DNA of 64,000 nt from CAYRLW01 sp964425215 (GTDB lineage Bacteria; Spirochaetota; Spirochaetia; Treponematales; Breznakiellaceae), in the NCBI GenBank assembly GCA_964425215.1, contig CAYRLW010000005.1, forward strand, positions 1 through 64,000, written 5' to 3'. This document shows, piece by piece, positions 32,657-42,068 of the stretch; position 1 is the stretch's first letter; each line of letters opens with the position of its first letter. A program made the position numbers and the translations under genes. Below the pieces are notes generated by a model, which saw only the letters and a program-made list of their open reading frames with translations, was not told where the DNA came from and did no database searches.

Positions 32657-32662
32657 CAAGGT

Positions 32663-34366
32663 ATGAGCGAATCATCGACCTTTGATCGTTTAGCCGCCAG
32701 TCTTTCCATGGAAGAACGAAGGGCCCTATTGGCCAAGTTGTCTTCCCATGGAAATGGGGCTATGGATCCGCTCTTTAGGGAAGAGGAACTACCCGAAACG
32801 GTAGATATTGAGCGCCGATTCCGGGAGGCTCCCTGGTACTCCCGATTGTTTTATTTTCTGTGGGGTTTAATAAAAAGCAAGCCCCCGGTTCGGTTATTTG
32901 AAAATTCGCTTATCGCCCATTTAGGTTCTAGCGTTGAATCCCGAGCTCCGGGGCTCTACGATTACCGCCGGGGCCTGCTCCTTCCGGGGTTCCTGGAGGA
33001 ACTGAACTCCCTAAAAGAAAGCGCCCGCTTTTTTTACGATGCCCTGGATACGGGGTTCAGCCGGGATAAGAGTGGTTTTTTTGCCTTTCTCTTCTCCCTG
33101 GAAATGGATTTTACGTACCAGAGGCTTATGCAAGAAACGGATCCCCAACTGATTGCCCAGAGCAATTCTTCCGCCCAGGAAACCCATATTAAACAGATGG
33201 CCTACAAGGCTTTAGACGATATTCTACAAACCATCGATGAAACCCAACGTCGGAGGATGTACCAAAATGCCCGATCCCTCCAATGCCTTTGGGAACTTTC
33301 CTCTTTTCTGTACGATAGACTGATTTCATCCTTTTCCCACGATGTGACCAGCGATGGATCATCCTGTCCGGCGTATCTTATTCTGGACCAGTTGTACGCG
33401 CTCAATAATATACTGATCTCCCTAAAAACACCCCCGTCGATTCCCCTGTTGGAATCCCTTTTTGTATTCCTTCTTCAGGATAGGATGGACGAACCGGCCT
33501 TTGATATGGCAACGGAGACCGAAAAACTCCTAACCCGTTCGGAAGAAGCTCTTGCCAGGATCCGTCAATTTAACCAGCGCATTCCCTTAACCGCTATTTT
33601 ACGGTGCGCGAGCCGAAACTTGGCCTACTTGCCCCAGGTGATCAGCGGAGGAGAGGATTGGTTCGCGGTATTTCGTGATTATTGGAAAAGGAGGATCGAG
33701 GAACGGTACGAACGGTTTCTCCGGGAACGGCGGCGCGAAACTTTGACCGAGACCTTTAGTTCCTTTTTTAACGGTATTCCCCTTCAAACCTTAGAAAACG
33801 TGGCCAATGATACAAATACCGAAGGAATTCTTCTAAAAAAATCCTTTATGCTTTCATTCCTTTTAACCTTTTATCAATCGATCTTTTTGAACGAGCTTAA
33901 TAGGGCCCTAAAGCCGATTTTAATCGATGGGGAATTTTATAAAAAGGAAAATCGTTCGGAGTTTACGGAAGCCTACAACAGTTTATTAAAATTGGGGGAC
34001 GAAATTCACGCTTTGTTGGCCAAAATCGCCCCCTCAGGGGATATCGGTAAACGGTACCGTCTGGTCCAGTCCGAAATGATCGCCCTTTCGGTAAAACGGA
34101 GAAAAATCCAATCCCTCGAGATGGAGGCCTCGGAGGAGGCCTCTGGAATTATCGATCGGGCCTCCCGCTCGCTTCGTTCTTTAATCAATATTTTAAGGGG
34201 TATTTTAAACGGAGAAGCGGGGGGAAAATACGATTCCTTGGTTAACCTGGGTAGCCTTTCGGGAAAGGGCGGTTCCTACCTGGCGGTTCTCCGCAACGCT
34301 TTGCAAAGGATAGAAAAAACGGTACAACTAATCGGTGAAATTGACGCCATGGAAACGGGTGTGTAA
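32663..34366 (+). CDS. Large helical conserved protein of unknown function (DUF5312-like)
   Basis: 567 residues, mostly predicted helix, charged, no signal peptide; a hydrophobic stretch at about 60-72 (SRLFYFLWGLI) is the only candidate membrane contact. I believe it belongs to a spirochaete-restricted family of unknown function, but this is from memory of composition and context. Start ATG 32663 sits six bases after a -10 box. Followed after 2 bp by pgeF and argS, so the three form an operon. Confidence 0.7.
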   Translation: MSESSTFDRLAASLSMEERRALLAKLSSHGNGAMDPLFREEELPETVDIERRFREAPWYSRLFYFLWGLIKSKPPVRLFENSLIAHLGSSVESRAPGLYDYRRGLLLPGFLEELNSLKESARFFYDALDTGFSRDKSGFFAFLFSLEMDFTYQRLMQETDPQLIAQSNSSAQETHIKQMAYKALDDILQTIDETQRRRMYQNARSLQCLWELSSFLYDRLISSFSHDVTSDGSSCPAYLILDQLYALNNILISLKTPPSIPLLESLFVFLLQDRMDEPAFDMATETEKLLTRSEEALARIRQFNQRIPLTAILRCASRNLAYLPQVISGGEDWFAVFRDYWKRRIEERYERFLRERRRETLTETFSSFFNGIPLQTLENVANDTNTEGILLKKSFMLSFLLTFYQSIFLNELNRALKPILIDGEFYKKENRSEFTEAYNSLLKLGDEIHALLAKIAPSGDIGKRYRLVQSEMIALSVKRRKIQSLEMEASEEASGIIDRASRSLRSLINILRGILNGEAGGKYDSLVNLGSLSGKGGSYLAVLRNALQRIEKTVQLIGEIDAMETGV

Positions 34367-34368
34367 CC

Positions 34369-35193
34369 GTGCGCCTGTATCCCTTTAAACTTTCCTTTTC
34401 CCAATCCTCCTCCTACGCCCTTTTTCCCTTCCTCATGGATGGAGTCGTCGTCCCCGAATACGGTGGGTGCGTTTCGTCCCGGGAGGCCGGCTCCATGACC
34501 TATTCGCCGGATTCGGAAAATCCCGCCCGCACCGCCCTCCGCGATCGTCTGGGTATTCCCCCGGAGAGGCTCTTTTCCTGCGTGCAAACCCACTCTAAGG
34601 ACATCCTGGTCCTGGACGGCGACCGGGGAGCCCTTCCTTCGGAAAAGGCGGATGGGCTTGTTTCCGCTCTCCCCGACACCTGGCTTTCGGTGACCGTCGC
34701 CGATTGTCTGCCGATTTACCTGATCGACACGACTGCCCTGGGTTCTTCTGCCCGTTCCGGCGTCCCCCTGGCCCTGGTCCATTCGGGTTGGAAGGGTACG
34801 GGCATCGTTTTACGGGCTCTAGATCTGATGGCCCAACGGTGGAACACCCCACCTGCAGGGGTAGCGGCGATCCTGGGGCCCTGTATTCGGGGAGCTTGCT
34901 ACACGGTGGACGAAGAACGGGCACGGTCTTTTGATGCAGAGTTTGGTGGGCCCGGGGGACCGTATCCCCTCGGCCCGGTGGTTTGGCGGGAAGGGAAGGG
35001 TGAAAAAAGATGGCATATTGATCTTCAGGCGGCAAATGGGCGATTATTAGCGCGGGCGGGGGTGCGGAATATCGCCGTGTGCGAAGACTGTACCTATTCG
35101 GATGATCGGCTTGGTTCTTTCCGCAGGGAGGGCTCCCAGACGTATACCCGTATGGCCGCTATGGTTGGAAAATTCACGAAGGACGCGGGATGA
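34369..35193 (+). CDS. pgeF: Polyphenol oxidase/laccase-domain protein (YfiH/PgeF family)
   Basis: 274 residues from GTG 34369. Family motifs: CVQTHSKDILVLD, DGLVSALPDTWLSVTVADCLPIYLID, ALVHSGWKGTGIVLRA, AILGPCIRGACYTVDEE and DCTYSDDRLGSFRREG, holding the His/Cys/His zinc-copper site. Relatives edit peptidoglycan precursors (removing misincorporated serine) or act on purine nucleosides. The ATGA overlap with argS shows translational coupling. Confidence 0.88.
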   Translation: MRLYPFKLSFSQSSSYALFPFLMDGVVVPEYGGCVSSREAGSMTYSPDSENPARTALRDRLGIPPERLFSCVQTHSKDILVLDGDRGALPSEKADGLVSALPDTWLSVTVADCLPIYLIDTTALGSSARSGVPLALVHSGWKGTGIVLRALDLMAQRWNTPPAGVAAILGPCIRGACYTVDEERARSFDAEFGGPGGPYPLGPVVWREGKGEKRWHIDLQAANGRLLARAGVRNIAVCEDCTYSDDRLGSFRREGSQTYTRMAAMVGKFTKDAG

Positions 35194-36950
35194 CAGATTT
35201 AAAGCATCAGTGGAAAAATTGTATCGCCAGGGCTCTTACCCAGCTGGCCAAAGAAGCGGGCCTGGATATTCAAATCCAAGACGAACAGGTTATCGTGGAG
35301 GTTCCCCCCAAGCCGGAATTGGGGGATTTGGGCTTTCCCATGTTTCCCTTTTCAAAGGTATTGCGGAAGGCTCCTCCGATAATTGCCCAGGCGGTGGTAT
35401 CTAAAATTTCGGAAAATGGGATCTGTAAGGATCTGGGACAGGTGTTTGCCGAGGGGCCCTACATCAATCTTCGGCTAGCCAAGGCTTCCGTAATTTCCGG
35501 CCTGCTGGAACAGGTCTTAAACGAAGCGATTTCCATCGGTCGGCCGACCAAACTTTCGGGGCGGCGCATAATGGTCGAATTTTCCAGCCCGAATACCAAT
35601 AAGCCCCTCCATTTGGGGCACCTCCGAAACGATGTGCTAGGCGAAAGCATATCCCGTATTTTGGCCGCCTGCGGAGCCCAGGTCCATAAGGTGTGCATCA
35701 TCAACGACCGGGGAATACATATTTGCAAATCCATGCTGGCCTATATGGAACAGGGTAATGGAAGCACCCCCGAGTCGGCGGGTCTAAAAAGCGATCGTTT
35801 TGTGGGAGATTGGTACGTTCGGTTCCATAAGCTAAGCCAAGAGGACCCCACGGCGGAAAAACGGGCCCAGGAACTGCTCCTAAAGTGGGAAGCCGGGGAT
35901 GGTCCGACGGTAGAACTTTGGAAACGGATGAACGAATGGGCCGTGGAGGGGATAAAAAAAACCTACGAGCGGACCGGGGTATCCTTTGATCGTTATTATT
36001 TTGAAAGCCAAACCTATTTGGAAGGTAAACGCGAGGTCCTGCGGGGTCTGGAAAAGGGAATATTTTATAAGGATGAGGATGGTTCCGTTTGGATAGACCT
36101 TACCGCGGAGGGGCTGGATAAAAAGGTTTTACTTCGTAAGGACGGTACGTCCCTCTATATCACCCAGGATATTGGTACCGCGATTTCCCGACGCCGGGAT
36201 TGGGAGTTCGACCAGCTGGTCTACGTGGTGGGTTCGGAACAGCAGTACCATTTTAAAGTTTTGTTTAAGGTTTTAGATAAACTGGGGTTCTCCTGGGCGA
36301 ACAACCTGTACCACCTGTCCTACGGTATGGTTAACCTGCCGGAGGGAAAAATGAAAAGCCGCGAGGGTACCGTGGTGGACGCGGATGATCTGATCGACAG
36401 CCTGAAGGACATGGCTCTGCGGGAAATTCGAGAAAAGGACCGGGAAGAAGCGGTAGGAGACGGGGACGCGGTGGCGGAGAAAATCGCCCTGGGGGCCCTG
36501 CATTATTACCTTTTGCAAATATCCCCCACCAAGGATATGCTCTTTAATCCCAAGGAATCCCTCTCCTTTAACGGCAACACGGGCCCCTATCTGCAGTACA
36601 TGGGAGCCCGAATTTCATCTATGCTTAAAAAAGAAAAGGGAAGCGCCGCGTCCCGGGGAACCATACGGCCGGAACTTTTGACCGAGGAAGCGGAATGGGA
36701 ACTGGCCAAGACCCTGAGCAACTACACCGAGTCCGTGGAAGACGCGGCCACCAAAATGGACCCCTCCATCGTGGCTACCTACTTATACGACCTGTCCAAG
36801 GCCTTTAGCCGGTTTTACCACGATTGCCCCATTTTGAACGCCCCCACCCCCGATCTCGCAGCCACCCGTTTAGCCCTAGCTCGGGCAACCCTTCGTATCC
36901 TCCGGGACGCTCTTCAGCTTATCTGCGTCCCCTTTTTGGAGGCCATGTAG
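35190..36950 (+). CDS. argS: Arginyl-tRNA synthetase
   Basis: 586 residues, class I. N-terminal additional domain about 1-115, signature EFSSPNTNKPLHLGHLRND (HLGH in the HIGH position, residues about 128-146), INDRGIHICKSM, and MKSREGTVV in the KMSKS position (residues about 388-396); anticodon-binding DALR domain at the end (KAFSRFYHDCPIL). Complete. Confidence 0.96.
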   Translation: MTDLKHQWKNCIARALTQLAKEAGLDIQIQDEQVIVEVPPKPELGDLGFPMFPFSKVLRKAPPIIAQAVVSKISENGICKDLGQVFAEGPYINLRLAKASVISGLLEQVLNEAISIGRPTKLSGRRIMVEFSSPNTNKPLHLGHLRNDVLGESISRILAACGAQVHKVCIINDRGIHICKSMLAYMEQGNGSTPESAGLKSDRFVGDWYVRFHKLSQEDPTAEKRAQELLLKWEAGDGPTVELWKRMNEWAVEGIKKTYERTGVSFDRYYFESQTYLEGKREVLRGLEKGIFYKDEDGSVWIDLTAEGLDKKVLLRKDGTSLYITQDIGTAISRRRDWEFDQLVYVVGSEQQYHFKVLFKVLDKLGFSWANNLYHLSYGMVNLPEGKMKSREGTVVDADDLIDSLKDMALREIREKDREEAVGDGDAVAEKIALGALHYYLLQISPTKDMLFNPKESLSFNGNTGPYLQYMGARISSMLKKEKGSAASRGTIRPELLTEEAEWELAKTLSNYTESVEDAATKMDPSIVATYLYDLSKAFSRFYHDCPILNAPTPDLAATRLALARATLRILRDALQLICVPFLEAM

Positions 36951-37021
36951 AGGGGGGCTTAATTCCGGAAAAGTACACATTTTAACGGTAAACTACACAA
37001 TAGATGGACCATTTCTCATGG

Positions 37022-37027
37022 TATAAT
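37022..37027 (+). promoter_or_regulatory. Consensus -10 box eight bases before the kinase GTG
   Basis: TATAAT at 37022-37027, then eight bases to GTG 37036. No good -35 is present at 17-18 bp (AATAGA region), suggesting an activator-dependent promoter, and no Shine-Dalgarno sequence. Confidence 0.5.
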
Positions 37028-37035
37028 AATATTCT

Positions 37036-38817
37036 GTGGTGAAAGTTCATCTATCTATCCGGAATCGGTTGCTTTTTTCATTCCTCGTTCTCCTGGTTTT
37101 ACCGGTGGTTACCCTGGGGGTTGTCGGACCGTTACTCTACTCCCATTCCATGGAAAACCAGGTGATCGATCATACCCTGCGTATGATCGCCCAGGTAGAT
37201 AAAAACCTCGAATATTTGGTCATCAATATAGAAAAAATGAGCGCCCTCTTGGAAGCCTTCCCTCCCGTTCGTTCATTTTTTATGGGTTCAAAAGAAGATG
37301 AGCAAAAGCAACGGAGAGAAGCCCTCTCTTTTATGTCCTCCTGTTTAGCCACCCATAAGGAGATTGCTGGAATTATGCTCATTGCTGCGGATGATCGCGC
37401 CTTAAGCAACGACTATTCTCGGATCACCCGGGACCCTCTTACCTTGGAAAGCTGGTATCTAAAAGCCGCAGGTTCGCCCTCATCGATTACTATCATTTCC
37501 CGTCCTATTGGAAGAAATATTCGAAGTCTTCGAGGCCTAGGGGCGGATGACGTGGTATCCATAGTAAAACCGGTTCACGATTCCGAGCATTTTAATCGAG
37601 TCGTGGGTACCATTCTTATCGACCTTCGGTTGGAAAGTATTCGGGAACTTTTAGCCGATTCTTCTTTAGGAAGGGATGGTTACTTGTATATTTCCGATCA
37701 AAACGGGGAGTTGGTCTTTGCTCCTATCAATGAAACGGTATACCGGGTCGCGCCTCGTCAGCTAACGGATACCGCTGGGCGTATGCTCCGGCGTTACCAT
37801 GACGAGGTTTTTCAAATTCTGTATAAGCAATCCTCCTATACCGGTTGGACTACCGCCGGGGTTTTTTCAATTCAGAGCGCCCTGCGGGAGGTGACGTTGA
37901 TCCGTTCGTACGCCCTTGTGGTTGGGGGGATTACGATTCTTTTGGCGATACTCCTTTCCCTCTTCTTCGCGTCGACCATTGCCCGACCCGTTGAAAAACT
38001 CCGAAGCCTGATGGGTCAAGCGGAAACAGGGGATTTTACTATTCGCTTTTTGGAACAACGGTACGATGAAATTGGACAGCTGGGTCATTCTTTTAATCGG
38101 ATGATCGAAGAAATAAGCAATTTGATCGACCAGGTTTATCAGGAACAGCAGCGGAAACGGGAAACCGAATTGAGGGTATTACAGGAGCAAATTAAACCTC
38201 ATTTTTTATACAACACCCTGGATACGATTCAATGGATGGCCCAAGAACACGGAGCCCAGGATATTGTACAAATGGTAACCGCCCTAACTCGTCTTTTTCG
38301 CATCGGACTTTCTAAGGGTCAAGAGATGATCGCCTTGGAAGAGGAATTCCGTCATGTAGAAAGTTATCTGTATATTCAAAAAATTCGGTACGAGGATAAA
38401 TTTAACTATAGTCTTTTTGTAAACCCCGCGTTAGAGCAATGCCGGGTATTAAAGGTCATTCTACAACCTCTGGTGGAAAATTCCATCTATCACGGTATTA
38501 AGGAACGTCGGGGACCAGGGCATATCTGGATCAGCGTAGAACGGGACCGGGACGATCTGCTCTTTACGGTGGAGGATGATGGTATTGGTATGACCCCCGA
38601 ACGGCTTCAAAAGCTCCAAGAAGAATTGTTCCATAAAGTTCCACCAAAGACAGACGCGGTCGCCGATTGGGGCGAGGGCGGACATATTGGATTTGGGGCC
38701 CGTAATGTCCACGAAAGGATCCGACTGAGTTTTGGAGATTCCTATGGAATTTCGTATACCAGCGTTTGGGGCAAAGGTACTACCGTACTTTTACGGCATC
38801 CCATAGTGGAGGGATAA
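37036..38817 (+). CDS. YesM/LytS-type sensor histidine kinase of a sugar-sensing locus
   Basis: 593 residues from GTG 37036. Transmembrane helices about 13-36 and 288-310 border a 250-residue periplasmic sensor region; HAMP about 312-365 (STIARPVEKLRSLM); His_kinase domain with His389 in QIKPHFLYNTLDTIQWM; HATPase with LQPLVENSIYHGI, VEDDGIGM and GGHIGFGARNVHERI. This class usually pairs with AraC-type receivers, as the next gene is, and in several systems receives its signal from a membrane-anchored periplasmic binding protein, as encoded two genes downstream. Confidence 0.92.
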   Translation: MVKVHLSIRNRLLFSFLVLLVLPVVTLGVVGPLLYSHSMENQVIDHTLRMIAQVDKNLEYLVINIEKMSALLEAFPPVRSFFMGSKEDEQKQRREALSFMSSCLATHKEIAGIMLIAADDRALSNDYSRITRDPLTLESWYLKAAGSPSSITIISRPIGRNIRSLRGLGADDVVSIVKPVHDSEHFNRVVGTILIDLRLESIRELLADSSLGRDGYLYISDQNGELVFAPINETVYRVAPRQLTDTAGRMLRRYHDEVFQILYKQSSYTGWTTAGVFSIQSALREVTLIRSYALVVGGITILLAILLSLFFASTIARPVEKLRSLMGQAETGDFTIRFLEQRYDEIGQLGHSFNRMIEEISNLIDQVYQEQQRKRETELRVLQEQIKPHFLYNTLDTIQWMAQEHGAQDIVQMVTALTRLFRIGLSKGQEMIALEEEFRHVESYLYIQKIRYEDKFNYSLFVNPALEQCRVLKVILQPLVENSIYHGIKERRGPGHIWISVERDRDDLLFTVEDDGIGMTPERLQKLQEELFHKVPPKTDAVADWGEGGHIGFGARNVHERIRLSFGDSYGISYTSVWGKGTTVLLRHPIVEG

Positions 38818-38821
38818 CATC

Positions 38822-40063
38822 GTGTGGAAAGCTCTTATCGCGGACGACGAACCAAAAATCAGGCGAGGCTTACGATCCCTTTTAGAGCGGATCGATGGAG
38901 AAATTACGGTTGTAGCGGAAGCGGAGGATGGGCAGGAAGCCTTTGAACAGGCCCAAGCCCAACTTCCAGATATCTTGTTTTTAGATATCCGTATGCCTTT
39001 TTTAAACGGCCTTGAATTGATTGAAAAATTGGATCAGGTATCCTTCGATTGGTTGGTTATCATTATTTCAGGTCACGATGAATTTGATTATGCTCGAAGA
39101 GCCGTTTCTTTAAAAGTTTTTGAATATTTGTTAAAACCGGTGGACGAGGAGGAACTTCGCCGTACTCTGGAACGGGCAAAAAATGAATTAACCCTCCGGA
39201 GAGCGACAAACCGGTACGTTGTTTGGGCTCGACAACAGTTAATTGCCAATAAAGAGATTTTTCAAGAACGGTTTATTATCGATTGGCTAAGGGGTATTCT
39301 TTCCAAATCCGATATTGAGGAGACCCAGAGTTTTCTTTCCTTGAACCTTACGGCTATCCAAACCCTGGTTGCCCTACGTTTAGAGGAACGGCCAACAAAA
39401 AATAATTCTCTCCGATGCGGTTACAGGAATTTATTAACCTACACAATAAAGGCCGCGGTAAAGGAACTGCTTCCCCCCTCTTTTTTAGTGGTTATTGATT
39501 TGTTGGATACGGTAGTTGCCTTGGGAGATCAAAACAAAAAACAAGTAGAAAAAATAATACCAGCGATCGAAATGGCCATAGAGGATGCTACCCACCATCG
39601 GGCATTGATCGTACTAATGGATACCCGGAACGAAAATGATGGGGCTCTTAAAACGGTACAAGATTTGTACGAGGAAGCTCATAAAGAATTATCTAAAAAG
39701 GAAAACCTCCAAACCTTTGTGCTATTGGCGGAACAATACATAGAAAAGAATTATTCTTACCCCGAATTGTCCCTGGAAGAAGCCGCTACGGAGTTGGAAA
39801 TTAGTCCCGGATATCTATCCCGTTTGATTAAACAAGCCACGGGGTATTCTTTTATAGACTTCTTAAGCCGAGTGCGAATTAACCACGCCATGGAGCTGAT
39901 GCTTGATCCCGCCATCAAGATCTACGAAGTGGCTGAAAAGGTAGGATATCGAAGCCAGCATTACTTTAGTAGGGCGTTCAAGAACGTGTTAGGTTTTCCA
40001 CCATCGGAATATAAAAGAGGCGGTAGCTTAAAAAACGACGGAGCTTATGAAAAAAATCAATAA
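38822..40063 (+). CDS. YesN-type response regulator (receiver plus AraC helix-turn-helix)
   Basis: 413 residues from GTG 38822 (GGAGGG upstream). Receiver 1-125 with Asp8-Asp9, phospho-acceptor Asp55 (ILFLDIRMPFLNG) and Lys105-like LKPVDEEE; a middle region of about 180 residues; C-terminal AraC domain about 300-405 (LEEAATELEISPGYLSRLIKQATGYSFIDFL, YEVAEKVGYRSQHYFSRAFKNVLGFPPSEYK). It should activate the transporter genes downstream. The next gene starts 17 bp inside its end. Confidence 0.93.
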   Translation: MWKALIADDEPKIRRGLRSLLERIDGEITVVAEAEDGQEAFEQAQAQLPDILFLDIRMPFLNGLELIEKLDQVSFDWLVIIISGHDEFDYARRAVSLKVFEYLLKPVDEEELRRTLERAKNELTLRRATNRYVVWARQQLIANKEIFQERFIIDWLRGILSKSDIEETQSFLSLNLTAIQTLVALRLEERPTKNNSLRCGYRNLLTYTIKAAVKELLPPSFLVVIDLLDTVVALGDQNKKQVEKIIPAIEMAIEDATHHRALIVLMDTRNENDGALKTVQDLYEEAHKELSKKENLQTFVLLAEQYIEKNYSYPELSLEEAATELEISPGYLSRLIKQATGYSFIDFLSRVRINHAMELMLDPAIKIYEVAEKVGYRSQHYFSRAFKNVLGFPPSEYKRGGSLKNDGAYEKNQ

Positions 40064-41936
40064 ATACATTCTCTGGGCGTCCGCCCTGGGAATGGTTTTT
40101 TTGTTACTATGGTTTTTGATGATTAGGCCCTGGAATCCTTACCGCGACGTTACCCAGGGAGTGAATAAACTCATTGGTTTTTCCCAGGCAAACCTGTCCG
40201 AACCATGGCGGATTACCATGACCGAAGAGGTAACCCAACAGGCGAAAAACTATCCCGATATGCGGGTTATTGTTACCGATGCGGTGGACTCCAGCGACCG
40301 CCAGGTGGAGGACGTCCGACGCCTTTTAAGTTATGGGGTGGATCTTCTTATTATTTCCCCTACCGATTCTCGAGCCCTTACTCCTATTGTTACGGAGGCC
40401 TACCAAAACATCCCCGTCATTGTTCTGGATCGGGCAGTGGAGGGGTACGATTATACCCTCTACATCGGTCCGGATAATCAATTAATCGGCAGGGAGACGG
40501 GGCGTTACGTTTCGGATCTTTTAGGCGCCCAGGGTGGAAAGGTTTGGGAAGTTCAGGGCCGTTCGGGATCTCCGCCCACCATCGATCGAAGTTTAGGTTT
40601 TCGAGAAGAAATACAACGGCATCCAGCTATTAAGACGGTTCAAACCGTTACCGCCGATTGGCTCCGGGATCAAGCGGAAGATGGTTTGATTTCTCTTTTC
40701 TCAAAACGGTCTCCTCCGGACATTATCGTAGCTCAAAACGACGCCATGGCCTACGGCGCGATTTTGGCGGCTCAAAAATCCGGGGTTCGGGATATTAAAA
40801 TTATCGGTGTGGACGGACTTGAGGGCACAAATGGGGGGTTGGATTTACTCCGTCGGGGCCTTTTGGCGGCTACCTTTATTTGTCCTACCGGGGGAAAGGA
40901 AGCGGTAAACTATGCTTGGGATATTTTGGAAAAAAAACCCGGTATCCCCAAAAAAATCTACCTCCGTATCCGAAAGGTAACCCCCGATACGGTTAATGTA
41001 ACCACGGATCCCTACGTTTCCCTGCGGCATCCCCGGTCTAATAAAGAAGCTATCCGTTTGGGATTTGCTCAAGTTGGTAGTGAGAGCCGATGGCGAATAA
41101 CCAATACCCGATCCATAAAGGAGGCGGCTAAAAGTGCGGGAATCGATCTATCCTTTGTGGATGGACAACAGAAGCAGGAAAATCAAATCGCCGCGATTCG
41201 ATCGTTTATACAGCAAAAGGTAGATATCATAGCCTTTTCACCCATCGTAGAAACCGGTTGGGAAACGGTTCTCCGGGAAGCAAAAGCCGCAGGCATCCCG
41301 GTGATTTTATCGGATCGGGAGGTGGGTATTAAAGACGATACCCTTTGGGCCACCTTTATTGGCTCTGATTTTCTGGAAGAGGGCCGTCGAGCGGCTCGGT
41401 GGCTCCTTTCCTATATGAAAAATCATCCCACCGTCGATGGGCAGATCAATATTGTGGAGCTTCAAGGTACCATCGGTTCGGCCCCCGCCATTGACAGGAA
41501 ACGGGGTTTCGAAATGACGCTGGCTTCCCACCCGGAGTATAAAATCATCCGATCCGAGGTGGCAAATTTCTACTTTGACGAAGGGAAGGCCGCGATGAAA
41601 CAAATTCTCGCGACGGAAAAGAACCGGATCGACGTACTCTTTGCCCATAACGACGACATGGCCCTGGGGGCTATCGAATCGATAGAGGCGGCGGGCCTTA
41701 AGCCCGGAAAAGACGTGGTTATTGTATCCGTAGACGCGGTAAAAGAAGCTTTCCAGGCCATGCTCGCCGGAAAGCTTAACTGTACCGTCGAATGTACTCC
41801 CCTGTTAGGCCCCCAACTGATGAAGGTTATCCAGGACTATTTCGATGGGAAGGAACTACCAACCCGGATTATCACGTCGGAAGAGGTATTCCCTGCGGAG
41901 ATAGCCCGTTCGGCCCTACCACGGCGCCGATACTAA
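40047..41936 (+). CDS. Membrane-anchored tandem sugar-binding protein, probable co-sensor
   Basis: 629 residues: one N-terminal transmembrane anchor (residues about 7-27), no lipobox, then two complete RbsB/YtfQ-type binding domains. Domain 1 (about 43-325: IGFSQANLSEPWRITMTEEV...IIVAQNDAMAYGAI) is divergent. Domain 2 (about 340-629) closely matches the separate YtfQ-like protein at 42069: QQKQENQIAAIRSFI, AFSPIVETGWETVL, ELQGTIGSAPAIDRKRGFE, DVLFAHNDDMALGAIE. Normal family members have one domain and about 320 residues. Position between the two-component genes and the transporter suggests it presents ligand to the kinase, like XylFII with LytS in clostridia; a transport role is possible. Confidence 0.85.
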   Translation: MKKINKYILWASALGMVFLLLWFLMIRPWNPYRDVTQGVNKLIGFSQANLSEPWRITMTEEVTQQAKNYPDMRVIVTDAVDSSDRQVEDVRRLLSYGVDLLIISPTDSRALTPIVTEAYQNIPVIVLDRAVEGYDYTLYIGPDNQLIGRETGRYVSDLLGAQGGKVWEVQGRSGSPPTIDRSLGFREEIQRHPAIKTVQTVTADWLRDQAEDGLISLFSKRSPPDIIVAQNDAMAYGAILAAQKSGVRDIKIIGVDGLEGTNGGLDLLRRGLLAATFICPTGGKEAVNYAWDILEKKPGIPKKIYLRIRKVTPDTVNVTTDPYVSLRHPRSNKEAIRLGFAQVGSESRWRITNTRSIKEAAKSAGIDLSFVDGQQKQENQIAAIRSFIQQKVDIIAFSPIVETGWETVLREAKAAGIPVILSDREVGIKDDTLWATFIGSDFLEEGRRAARWLLSYMKNHPTVDGQINIVELQGTIGSAPAIDRKRGFEMTLASHPEYKIIRSEVANFYFDEGKAAMKQILATEKNRIDVLFAHNDDMALGAIESIEAAGLKPGKDVVIVSVDAVKEAFQAMLAGKLNCTVECTPLLGPQLMKVIQDYFDGKELPTRIITSEEVFPAEIARSALPRRRY

Positions 41937-42068
41937 ATTTTTCTTTTAAACCGAAAAGACCCAGTGCGTTATCGTACACAAAATAACCGAATCGTCTAAA
42001 TACGGATAGGGAATTCTGTTTTAACCTATATCCATCCTCTCAATAGCCACAAAGGAGGCATGGAGATT